In this document: positions 21,833-32,409 of the stretch, piece after piece
Layout: the number at the start of each line of letters is the position of its first letter
Position numbering within the stretch: position 1 is the stretch's first letter
NCBI GenBank assembly: GCA_030280995.1
Contig: JASXTE010000015.1
Location: 5,815,001-5,879,000 of the forward strand
DNA length: 64,000 nt
Direction: 5' to 3'
From: Hemileia vastatrix
Lineage: Eukaryota > Basidiomycota > Pucciniomycetes > Pucciniales > Zaghouaniaceae
Position numbers and translations under genes: made by a program
Notes under the pieces: model-generated
What the model was told of the DNA's origin: nothing
Seen by the model: only the letters and a program-made list of their open reading frames with translations
Databases searched by the model: none

Positions 21833-24090
21833 GTTAAATTTAAAAAAATTACTGATCAAGGTGTTTCTTCTGAGAATAAAGAGGAATTGGATTTAATTGA
21901 TTATGATGAGGCTAATTCTGTGAGTTCCCATTTAACATGAAAATTAACTCAAATTAATCAATCATTGCCCCAATCAAGATGTGGAGATGGAGGAAGTAGT
22001 AATTCTGGTAGAAACAACTCAGGAACAGAAACCTGTAATAAACCCCCCAGAAGAACTTCCAAAAGGCTTCAAAATAAAAAAGATGCCACTAACTCAACAA
22101 TTAAAGAACCTTTTAACACACATAAAAGAATTAAGGACAGAAAAATTGAGATTGAGGTCAAGAGTAGATGCTCTAGAGGAAAAGGTAAGATAGATAGATG
22201 CTTTACTTCAAGAGAAGAGGAGACCTCCTCCCCCCAGGGATCTTCATCGATTGGCTCCCCAGCAGCCAGAGAAAGCTGAAGTATCCAAATGGAACTGGGA
22301 TTGGCTGAACACTCAGTGGGATTTTCTGTCTCAAAATCAACAGGTTCAATTGCCCCAAGCAGGTCCATCAAGACCCAGCCAAGTTCACCCCACACCTCCT
22401 CACCCCTATCAAGGAGAAAGAAGAAGAAAAAACAATATGATCTTGCCCAGAAAACCTTGGTAAGCACCTCTATTGATTCTCATGTACCATTCCTTGCAAC
22501 TAATTCAGTTCTTTCAGGTAATTCTGGAAGAGGAGATGAGACTGTGGGACCTGGAGAGGCTGAGAACAGTAGACAAATCGCTCAAATTTCAAATGTATCT
22601 AATCCTTTAGTTATAATTGCTCCTTCAATGATAAAAACTGATATGGCTATTATTGATGAAACACTTGAACCTGAGTTTTATGAGAATCTGGAAAGTTACT
22701 CTGTTTCCTTATTGAGAAACACTCCAGATGTAGCTAACATTAATGATGAATATTTGAGGGATAATATTTCAAAACAAAATTATACAATGAAAAACATGCA
22801 ATTGACTCATAAATATAATAGTTTTTAACTGAACAGGGTTATCAAGAATTAAGGAGTGAATTACAGAGATTTTCTGATGATTTTTTTCATGACAAGGCAA
22901 CCCATGAAAAGAAAGATGCTTTATGGCAAAATATAAAAATTATTTGTCTAAACTGAGAGATACTGTATCTGCATGCTTCCAGGAGCTGGAGATAGATAAG
23001 ATGAATCTGAAAATATTGAATGACCATTATTCATCTTTTCAAAATAAATATCATTTATATTTTGCAATAATCAAACGAAGTTTATCTAGTCTCCAAGAGT
23101 GAAAAACAGACTAACAACCATTGAGGAGAAATTGAACTCAATGTTTAATGATAATAAATATTCTGAAATTTCTTTAACGGAACATATAGTACAGGATGCT
23201 CCAAGGTTGCCTGTGGCTAGTTCATCTAAAGAAAAATTAGTTCCAGAAATACCTTTTGATACCACTAATTTTCCATCAAAAATTGATGATGCACCAGGAT
23301 CTTCAACAGAGGAATTAAACAATGTGATTACTGCACAATTAGAGAAGTTACAGCTGCTCCTTACTCAGAAACAAGCTGGTACTAAGGAGACTCCTTCAAA
23401 TCAAAAGAATTGGCCAAAACTTGACCAGTACCCAACATTTGATGGTGATTCTTCTTCTGATTGGCAGAAATTTATTTGCAGAATTGATAACTTAAAAAAT
23501 TCTTACAAACTCCCAGATGAGGAAATTGTGTCTTATTTAATTTCTTTGTTTACCAATTTTGCCCTAATGTTGTATGAATTTTTTCTCCTGGATGGGAATG
23601 ACTACTCATGGGAAGATTGAAAAAAATTGATTAAAGCACAATTTGGTGGCTCCAAGTTCAGAATGGATCAACAAAGGCAGTATGAGGAAACTAGATATAG
23701 CTCTTCCACTGATAAACCTATTGAGTTCTTAATAAAACTTGTAAAAATCTTGAGGGAAATAGACCCAAATATGGAGTTTGAGTTATGGAAGGACAGGATC
23801 CTCTATAAATTGCCAATGTCTCTGAGAGATTTGATAGTGGCTAGGACTGATTTCTCCAGAGAACCTTCTTCTTTCATTAATACTTGCAATGAAATCCTTC
23901 TAATACAAGTATGATTCCAGAAGATTCATTCCTAGAACCCCTTTGGAGAAATCCTCCACTTACCAACAGAAACCTCTGGAAAAGGTTGGTAAAACTTCTG
24001 CCCCTGTTGCACCTAGAAAGTATGCAAAAAACACTTGCTTCAAGTTCAACAAGCCTTGGCAGAAAGGCCATATTTGTGTCAAGAGGATAA
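21833..24090 (+). pseudogene. Gypsy gag (broken)
   Basis: Successive frames give a coiled-coil start (PLTQQLKNLLTHIKELRTEK...RSRVDALEEK), a Pro-rich stretch, and a capsid-like segment from about 23410 (WPKLDQYPTFDGDSSSDWQK ... LYKLPMSLRDLI). A degenerate zinc knuckle at 24033-24084 reads NTCFKFNKPWQKGHICVKR, where the second Cys of the usual CX2C is Phe. Gag packages element RNA. Frameshifts near 22195 and 22465, stops at 22826-22828 and through 22860-23100, and TGA at 23618-23620 make it nonfunctional. Confidence 0.85.
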
Positions 24091-24770
24091 ATATTGTTGA
24101 AAAAACTGAGGAGAAGGCTGATGACAAAATAGAACTTGATGATACTTCAAGTGCTTGTGCCAGCAATACTTCATATGAATCTCAACAATTAGTCTTGATG
24201 CTGAAAGAAGATATTCATTATTTAAATACTATTGATATTGATAACAATGATTTATCTACAGTTAAGGATGCTGATATCATAAGGAACATTGAGGATAGCT
24301 CAATTATAATTGCCCCTCTCAAAGCACCAGTCTTGATAAATGGAACCAGTATGGAAGTTGTTCTAGATTCTTGAGCTGGAGGAAGTGTAGTATCTGAAAA
24401 AGCACTTGCTTCAGTGGATCAAGACTATAAATCAAAACTGATGCCTATCACTTCTGAAAATAGGAGAGGTTATTGCTCTGTTTTGTCCCCCATTGGTAAA
24501 TACAAAGCAATAGTATTTTTTAAATATAACCATGGTTTTGTAAGAGCTATTTGTGATTTTGTTGTCATGAAAAATGATAATTTAAGCAGTTGGTTTATCA
24601 TAGGAAATGACATTTTAACCAAATATGGCATAAAATTAGATCCTTCAAACCAATGCTTCACAATGGGGATAAATGGGAAGGGAAAATTTAAGGTTTCCTC
24701 CCCCAAAAAATTATTAAAACCAGAATTGAACACATGTAATTCTGTGGTTCAATATAAAGGAAGATCTACA
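24091..24770 (+). pseudogene. Gypsy aspartic protease (stop in active site)
   Basis: The linker is followed by APVLINGTSMEVVLDS-stop-AGGSVVS. The expected active-site triad Asp-Ser/Thr-Gly has its Gly codon replaced by TGA at 24372-24374. The downstream fold continues with FFKYNHGFVRAICDFVVMK and FIIGNDILTKYGIKLD, the flap and the conserved Ile-Gly-Asn-Asp near the end of retropepsin-like domains. It would release mature gag and pol products. It is inactive here. Confidence 0.85.
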
Positions 24771-26218
24771 AAAGAAATGCATGCCCTTATGTCTGAAATT
24801 GACAATGTCTCTTTTGGAGAACAATTTTCTGGTGAGGATAAAGATTCGATCATTAACTTGATAAAGTCTTTTCCTATGGCCTTTGCTTATGGGTCTCATG
24901 AACTGGGATTAGTCAAAGAGGAAATGAATCTTTCATTGTCTTGTCCATTAACTGATATACCACCTAGTTCAAAGAAAAAGCCTATCCTTCTTCTCCCACA
25001 AAGAGAAAAGATATTGAAGACAATATCTCAACCCTTTTAAAAATGAATATTATTGAAAAGGTAGTTGAAACACCTAAATATTGTGTTATCTCACCTGTCC
25101 TTATTTCTTATGAGAAAGATAAATCCAGGTTATGTGGTGATTATAGAGCACTAAATACTTATACTGTTTATGATATCTATCCTTTACCTTGAATTAGCTC
25201 TATACATGCTACCTTACAGGGTGCTAAATATATCAGCTGTTTGGATGGTAATAAAGGATATCACCAGGTACCTGTTGAGAAAAATTCTCAGAATTTTCTG
25301 ATGATTGCTACTCATATGGGTATCTATAAGTATTCTTGAATGCCATTTAGCCCTAAAAATGCTCCTTCAGTTTTTTAAAAAGTTATGGATAACACATTCC
25401 ATCAGGAGATAATTGAAGGATGGCTGATGGTTTATATTGTTGATATCGTCATATTCTCAAAAACATTTGAGGAACATCTTCAACACCTGTGTAAAGTGTT
25501 CCACAAAATGGATGAAATAAATATGACACTTACTTTGAAGAAATGTAAATTTGGTTTTCCTTCCTTAAAAGTGCTTAGTCATTTTGTTTCAAGGTTACAG
25601 ATATGTGTTGACCAAAACAAAGTGGTATCCATACAGCAGGTGAACGCTCCTATCACAGTTAGAAAGCTCCAGAGTCTTTTGGGAATGTGTGGATACTATA
25701 GACTGTATATTAAAAATTACCAAGTCATAGTTTTACCCCTTACCCAATTAACTAGAAATGATTTTGCTTTTTTCTGGAATAGTGAAAGACAAAGAGCCTT
25801 TGACACTATGAAACACTGTTTGATGTCAGCACCTATTCTTGCTTTAACTGACTTTAATCAACCATTTGTTTTACATACTGATGCCAGTTTTATTGGTCTG
25901 GGTGCTGCCCTCCATCAAAAACAAGTGATGAATGATAAAGTATCAGAAGTAGTAATTTGTTATATTTCAAGATTCTTGAGAAATAGTGAGTTGAAATATG
26001 GTGTTACTCAATTGGAATTTTTAGCTGTAGTGTGGGCTCTTAAAAAGCTACATTATTACCTAGATGACCAGAAATTCGAACTTGTCACTGACTGCAGTGC
26101 AGTTAAATACCTTTTAAACTATAAAACACCTAACAGAAATATGTTCAGATGGAAGTTAGCTGTTCAGGAATACAGAGGGAGAATGAAAATTATTCATAGA
26201 GCTGGTATTGTTCACTAA
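24771..26218 (+). pseudogene. Gypsy reverse transcriptase and RNase H (broken)
   Basis: RT motifs appear in order: NIIEKVVETPKYCVISPVL, SRLCGDYRALNTYTVYDIYP, LDGNKGYHQVPV, MPFSPKNAPSVF, and the polymerase box at about 25430-25450 reading VYIVDIVIFS where YxDD is expected, so one catalytic Asp is Val. Stops occur at 25037-25039, 25190-25192, 25337-25339 and 25375-25377. The frame from 25385 to 26215 is open. RNase H is well preserved: VLHTDASFIGLGA (Asp), TQLEFLAVVWAL (Glu), ELVTDCSAVKYLL (Asp), then RWKLAVQEYRGRMKIIHRAG. Confidence 0.93.
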
Positions 26219-27310
26219 AATTTGGATATTTTATCAAGGTTACCTTTACCAAATGATGACTCTAATCCTGCTTATGATCCTGAGATGAAATTATTCATAT
26301 TCATGGGATATATATGGTTGATATGGAGGAAGAGCTATTACAGATTATTCTGGATTCATATGATAAGGACACTGACTTAAAAATTTTATGTACCATATTA
26401 AATGATCCAAAGAATGCTTCAATACAAGCATTAATAAAACCTTCCAACAAAGTACCAGAAGGCTTCTGAGAAAGGTAAATTTTCAATTGATGAAGGATAT
26501 ATATATTATAGAAGAAAGTTGAGTAATGTCATTTTTATTCCTCCTTCTATGAATGAAATCATCTTGAAAATTTGTCATGATGACATATTAGCTCGACATT
26601 TTGATCATGAAAAAACAATGATCAGAATTAAAAACACTGCTTGGTGGGTTAATATGTCTGAAGACACCAAATTATATGTTGAATCTTGTGATTCTTGCCA
26701 AAAATTAAAAAGATTGTCTGGTAAAAGAGCTGGATTAATGCAAAATATTGAACCTCCTGATGCACCATGGCAGATAATAAACATTAATTTTGTAACAGGA
26801 TTATCTATTGCTGGAAAATACAGTTATAAATCTTGTTGGGTTATTGTGGACATATTCACTAAAATGTGTAAATTTATCCCTACTCACAAGGATTTTTCCA
26901 CTAAGTAATTAGCTTTCTTATGGTGGTTTCATATGTTCAATACTGCTGGTTTTCCTAAAGCCATAATCTCTGACAGAGACCCTAAATTTACTTCTGAATT
27001 TTGGATGTCTCTGATGGATGTTTGTGGTTGTGATCTGAAACTATTTACTGTCCATCACCCTCAGACTGATGGATTAGCTGATAGAATGATTCATACTCTA
27101 GAGGACATGATAAGAAGTTACTGTGCCTTTGGCCTTGAGTATAAAGATAATTACAGATTCACTCATGATTAGGTCACCTTAATTCCTGGGTTAGAATTTG
27201 CCTATAATAGCACTGTTCATTCTGTTACTCAAAGAAAGCTTTTTGAGCTCTGGCTTGGATATGTTCCAAATACTCCTGCCAAAATCTCAATAATAAAAAA
27301 CCTAAATTGG
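26219..27310 (+). pseudogene. Gypsy integrase core (broken)
   Basis: The zinc-binding HHCC domain is visible in ICHDDILARHFDHEKTMIRI and VESCDSCQKLK. Catalytic core motifs are CWVIVDIFTKMCKFIPTHKD (Asp 1), KAIISDRDPKFTSEFW (Asp 2) and DGLADRMIHTLEDMI, in which the catalytic Glu is Asp; the fragment at 7131 keeps Glu. Stops lie at 26216-26218, 26906-26908 and 27170-27172, and the frame shifts after about 27300. Confidence 0.93.
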
Positions 27311-27870
27311 ATTTACATCCTGGTGTAAAGTCTTTTCTTCAAATGCAACAACTTTGCAGAAATCATGCTCAAATATGTATTTAAAAATCATTTGAATATG
27401 AGAAGAAGAGATGGGACAAATCCCTTAAAGAATACACTTTTAAAAATGGTGATGAAGTGTTGATTTCTACAGTCCACTTCAATTTACAAGGAAATAACAA
27501 ATTAAAAGACCCAATTGTTGGTCTATTTTTTGTCAGAAGAATGATTGGAGAAAATGCAGTTGAGGTTATTTTGTATTCTCCATATGACAGAAAACATCCT
27601 GTTTTTCCAATATCTCTTCTGAAACCTTACACATCTAATAGTGATTTATTTCTAAAAAGGAGGGGAAGACCAAAGAAAACCTTAAATGAAATCACTGAAA
27701 CAGCAGAAATTGAAAAAACTCTGAATGACAGAATAGTCACTGCTGAAAAATGTACAGAATACTTATTGAGATCCAAGAATAAATCATCTGAATATGATTC
27801 TTGGATACCTGGGAAGGATATATCTAATCTTTCTACTCTACTAAAAAAGTATAAAAAGAAAAAATCATAG
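27311..27870 (+). pseudogene. Gypsy integrase C-terminus with chromodomain
   Basis: The open frame from 27457 covers the post-core domain (RRMIGENAVEVILYSPYDRK..FPISLLKPYTSNSDLF), a basic RRGRPKK segment with an AT-hook-like GRP, and a chromodomain-like end: EIEKTLNDRIVTAEK, EYLLRSKNKSSEYDSWIPGK, LLKKYKKKKS-stop at 27868-27870. Chromodomains of chromoviruses direct integration to methylated-histone chromatin. The same domain is intact in the element at 63248-63811. Confidence 0.85.
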
Positions 27871-27903
27871 CATTTTGTTTATTGTTTTTTTAGAGTGAGG
27901 GAG

Positions 27904-28706
27904 TGTCAGCTGAGCTACTAGACTTACCTGGTAAAATAATTAATTATTTTACTGAGGTGAATCCACAACTTTTTTTAAAAATACTTATAAATAATTAATT
28001 ATTTAACATTTACTTATATATTTCTTACAACCAACTAAGCTAATTAAATTAAATAGTGTAAATAATTAATTTTAGTAACTGTCCCAAACACTTTTACTCC
28101 CTAACACCATGCTCAATAGTGCAGTTGATTGGGAATAAAAATTAATAATAAAATTATAATGAAAACCCTTTAAATTATTATATTACTTCATTGAGAGATC
28201 TGGAATTCCATGAAATCAATATAATTAACATAAATATGTTGTAATTAATTGTGACAGTCCAAGGGAACTCATACTTTATTACGAATACAATTGATGCCCT
28301 TTTTGACAAACCAATTAATGTATTTTTCTTATGTCATATATATACTCCTTTTAGTCATCTTTTTTCTCAAATTTTTACAGTATATGGTGTAAATTCTGTG
28401 TCTTTATTTCCCTCATGTTTTGCCTATAAAAAGCCCTCACTTTTGTGCTTTACAAAACATTCCTTACTTACTTACTCTACTATAACTACTTACAATAACT
28501 ATTTATTATTATTTTATTATTTACATTAACACTGTAATTCCAAACTTTTAAATATAATGGAAATATTCCCTTTACCTCTTATTAATTGAGTAAAAAGTTT
28601 TAAAATATAAGGAAATTACGTACAAAGTTTTAATTCCTCTTGAACCCAGTGTTTCTGTCCTTGGATCTCTTTGAGAAATCCTCTAGACTTGAAGGACCAC
28701 CCGACA
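27904..28706 (+). repeat. Gypsy 3' LTR (803 bp)
   Basis: It starts TGTCAGCTGAGC after a purine-rich tract and ends ACCACCCGACA; TAAAG follows. TATA-like GCCTATAAAAAGCCC near 28421 is probably the LTR promoter. Confidence 0.95.
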
Positions 28707-28711
28707 TAAAG
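28707..28711. other. Target-site duplication TAAAG (right)
   Basis: It matches 13734-13738. Confidence 0.93.
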
Positions 28712-28985
28712 TAACGAAACTAGAGCAGTTATCATATTTTTATATAAACAATAAAATATTTAAGAATTTAATAAAAGTATTTGAAATCATATAAGTAGAT
28801 TTTAAATTCTTTGTTATTGCTGGACTTACAATGATTTTTTTAATAATTAATTTAGAAAATCATGTCAAAGGTTTTTTAATAAATTTCAAAGATGGTCACA
28901 TGTTTGACGTATTTGAAGGAAAATAACTTGAATTATACAAGATAAATCATATACACAGAACTTTATCTATTTACATGTTGGAATA

Positions 28986-31389
28986 TTAATTTATTGAAAG
29001 GCTATGTTTAGCAAAAAAATGTGATACTGGCTGAATAGAGCTCCAGTGATTAATAAAATCTACAGATATAGCCCTAGCAATTCCTGGAGGACTTGGGGTA
29101 TCAAATTTTAAAGGAAATGGATCACACTTTCCTATAAAAGGTTTTATTAATGTTAAAATATAGTTATTTAAATTTTTCCAAATTATTTCTTCCATCAAAT
29201 GATTTTTTTTTCATGTAAATTAAGAAACTTAATTTCTGATATCACCCCCAAGAAATCAGCTGCTGAAGCCAATCTATGATCTTGAGAGCTTAGAAATAAA
29301 CCAAGGAAACCATCAATTATATAGAATGTGAAATATTAATATTGGTGGTGGGAGTATTCAGATTTTATCTTGTTTAGTGCAGCCTTTTTTTTCTGTTCCA
29401 TTATAGTAAGTTGAGTATTTTCGTTTTTCTGACTCAATATTTGAGATTCCCTAGTCTTTCTACTTGATATTGTTGCAGCACAATATTTTGATTTAATAAT
29501 AATTATTGACATAATTGTATCAATGATAATTTTGCTGATTTGAAGAAGAGTTGACATTGATATATCACAGGTTTGAAGTGTAGTGGGACCAACTTCTAAG
29601 CCATCAGGAATCGGCCTCTTCAGATTTGAAAGGTGAGCTAGATGCTGAAGACCACATTTAATTGGAAAATCTGAGTTAATGTTTTGATGTGATGGAAGCT
29701 GGCTGAATTCATGTGCCTTCAGATAAAGTGAAGATGATATAAAAGATACCCATGAAGAAGGGCAGTGATCACTTGGGATCATTAATCTCATGAGCATTTG
29801 GATAAGATTGGATTCAGAGTGATCCGTTTTCTTTGTTGAGGAAAGAATTTCAGTATTTAAAGCATCAGGATCACATAAATCTTCCATTTTTTTGAAATCA
29901 ATATTATCAAGTACCCATAGCTGTGAGCTATCAATCTCTAAAGAAATATTTGCTACAAAGGAAAAAAAATTAAGACTAAAATTTATGGTAACTTACATAA
30001 CTCAGTAAGTTTATAATTCTTAATTTCTCCACAATATTTTTTCCAATGAAAAGTAAACATTGGAATATTTAACAAGGGTTCTCAGGAAGAAGTAGAAGAG
30101 CATAATTCAAGAAGAGTAACAATTTCCAACCACTATCAAGGACCTTTGCTGTGCTGATTCTACCTTTATAAAAATTATAAATTTTACAGAATTCCTCCTG
30201 AAAATCAGACTCTTTTAGAACTGAGGGTGAATAAGTTATTTTTTGTTTGATATCTTTATTGGAGTTGATTTCATTGGTAGAGAAGCTTTCAAAGAGGTCA
30301 AAGTTGGTAATTTAGGAGGTGATGGGTATTGATTCTTAGATATTAAGGAATTCAGTGATGAGCTGTTTGAATCATCATCTTTATCAAACATATTGTCATG
30401 TCTTGGAGAAGATTTTAAAGTTTGCTTGTTTTGATGAGAAATCATAGCTTCATATTCTGACATTTCATCATTGCTATTTTCACTGTTCTTTTGATCATCT
30501 TCATCAGAGAGAGGGCATTTATGGAATTAACATGCTACAGTAGGTGATTTTCTGGTACAAAATATCAAAAGAAAGATAAAAAGTACAATATGTAAGCAAT
30601 AAAGAGATATATGATAGAATTTTTAAAATAAAATAATAACAATAAAAAAAAGGAAACCAGAATATACTCATTACTAAAGCCTTTGCTTTTTTTTGAGATT
30701 TATTATTTGATACATCAGAAAAATCATTAACAGAAGCTGGTTTAATACATCAAACAAAAGAGGAGCCTTGGGATAATTTCTTTTTCTTGGAGCGGATAAC
30801 AGGTGTTTCAAGATTTTTCTTAGAAGTTGAAGCATGAGTTAAAGCTGATGATTCATCTGTCCCATAATCATCCCTAATGACAATGACATCATCAGGAGAA
30901 ATCACACCCTCCTTGTAAGCTACAAATAAATATGAAGAAAAAGAATATTAATAATCTTATCTACTAATTTAAAAGGAGACAAAAAAGTGAAGAACATACA
31001 TTTTTCGAGGTTTTTCACATATTGGAGCAAGTTGTTACAAGGGTTAGATAAATATGAAGGAGAAGGATTATTGTTAAGGATCTTGACAAGTTCTTCCATT
31101 TTATCTCTAGCTAATTCAAGTAAATCGTGATAGTGAACTGTCTTTTTTTCCTGCCTCTCATTGATAAGTACAGGAGGGTTTTGTGACATTCCATGTGGCA
31201 GCCAGGGTGCAAACTCAAAAGCTCCAAAGCAAGTATCAATCCGAGAGTGGGATGGAAAAAATTCGGGCTCTGAAAAATCAATTTTTCGAAAAAAAAGATA
31301 TAGAACATAAGTTAAATATATAAATTAAGAGAGAGGAACATGATACACATACAAAGTGGAGGTATAGGATTTTGAATACTAGACATATT
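28986..31389 (-). pseudogene. Gene X: unrecognised multi-exon gene (decayed)
   Basis: Reading minus, a possible start at 31389 (MSSIQNPIPPL) leads through an intron to a segment at about 31270-31000 (SRIDTCFGAFEFAPWLPHGM...LLELARDKMEELVKIL). An intron (about 31000-30920, GTATGT..TTGTAG) is followed by a Lys-rich acidic segment (GVISPDDVIVIRDDYGTDES), a Ser/Asp-rich segment at 30460-30236, ESDFQEEFCKIYNFYKGR, an intron ending near 29957, a 183-codon open segment (29336-29887) and an end exon at 28986-29198. Stops near 30744 and 30100 and frame changes show decay. I recognise no family. Its position next to a Tnp2-like transposase and, before the gypsy insertion, next to Tet-like gene 1 suggests transposon cargo. 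Confidence 0.5.
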
Positions 31390-32409
31390 GATTAATGAAT
31401 ATTAAAAAAAAGTATTTGATATCAAAAAATTATGATTTAATATGATGAATAATTATAAGAAACTCTATTCTAGAAAATTGAAGTTGATAATTTAATAGGA
31501 TAAAAAATTGAATAAGATTAAAACTAAAGTGAGGATGGAAGAAACAGAAAACATGAAGAGGGGGATTTTATATTATTTGAGCTTTCTTTAACATATATTA
31601 TTCATAGTGGGGTAGACTAAGTAACATGCTATATCACAATCTGTTTATATTGAAGCAAAATTTGATGTAGCTAACAGAAAATACTAGGAATTCTTTGGGG
31701 ACTTTTAGTGTGAAAAAAAATAATAACAAATGTATATCCCATATGAAAATTGCCACGGGTAAATACAAAATTTTTTAAATTAGAATTTACTCCTAAACAA
31801 TGGAGATACACTTAATTAGTATATTATATGAAAAAAAGGATATTGCTTTAAAACTATTTGTTATATTTACTTTCAGATGAAAATGAGAGATTCATGAATA
31901 TACTGATATGCCTCACCAAACAAGAAATGAATTATAAATATAAAATTGGTAACATTTGAATTTAAGATAAGAATTTGTTTTTCAAGTGACAGGAGGAGGG
32001 TTGGGCTAGGGTGTGGGCTCAGTGACCAAACCATTGATAAACTTGGATACAACTAAGTGAAAAAAATTGAATAGTTTTTTTTTACAATATATCTTAGTCT
32101 GCACAGGATATTGCATTGTTGTCCCTAACTATACCAATATTGTTACTTTTCAAAAATTAAAGGACTACTAGGTTGATAAAATATTATTATGAATCACCAA
32201 ATGAAATACCTTAAGCAACATTCAAAATTATTAAAACTTTAATATTCAATTTGAGATTTGGATTAGATAATTTTTCACAACTTACCACAGTTTTGATTAA
32301 TATAATAAAACTTGAAAAAAATTGTTGAGATAACCTGGAAATTGGTGCAAGAAAATGATGAAACATATGACTCGAAACTTAACTCATACATTATTGATAA
32401 ACTTCATGG
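31390..32409. other. Noncoding AT-rich spacer
   Basis: No supported gene, and no clear repeat except that palindromes begin at the right edge. Confidence 0.6.

Larger units (their letters stand above)
13739..28706 (+). mobile_element. Full-length Ty3/gypsy chromovirus with nested LTR element B
   Basis: Two LTRs of about 800 bp, a 5-bp duplication TAAAG, a polypurine tract before the 3' LTR (AGAGTGAGGGAG, ending 27903) and domain order gag, protease, RT, RNase H, integrase, chromodomain identify a Ty3/gypsy chromovirus. Without the 5.4-kb nested element it would be about 9.6 kb. The coding region has many stops and frameshifts, so it cannot move by itself. Related copies lie at 5785-7745 and 62391-64000, both minus. 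Confidence 0.95.

Noticed and set aside
22069..22467. Minus-strand 132-codon frame inside gag
   Set aside because: Shadow of the plus-strand gag coding region.
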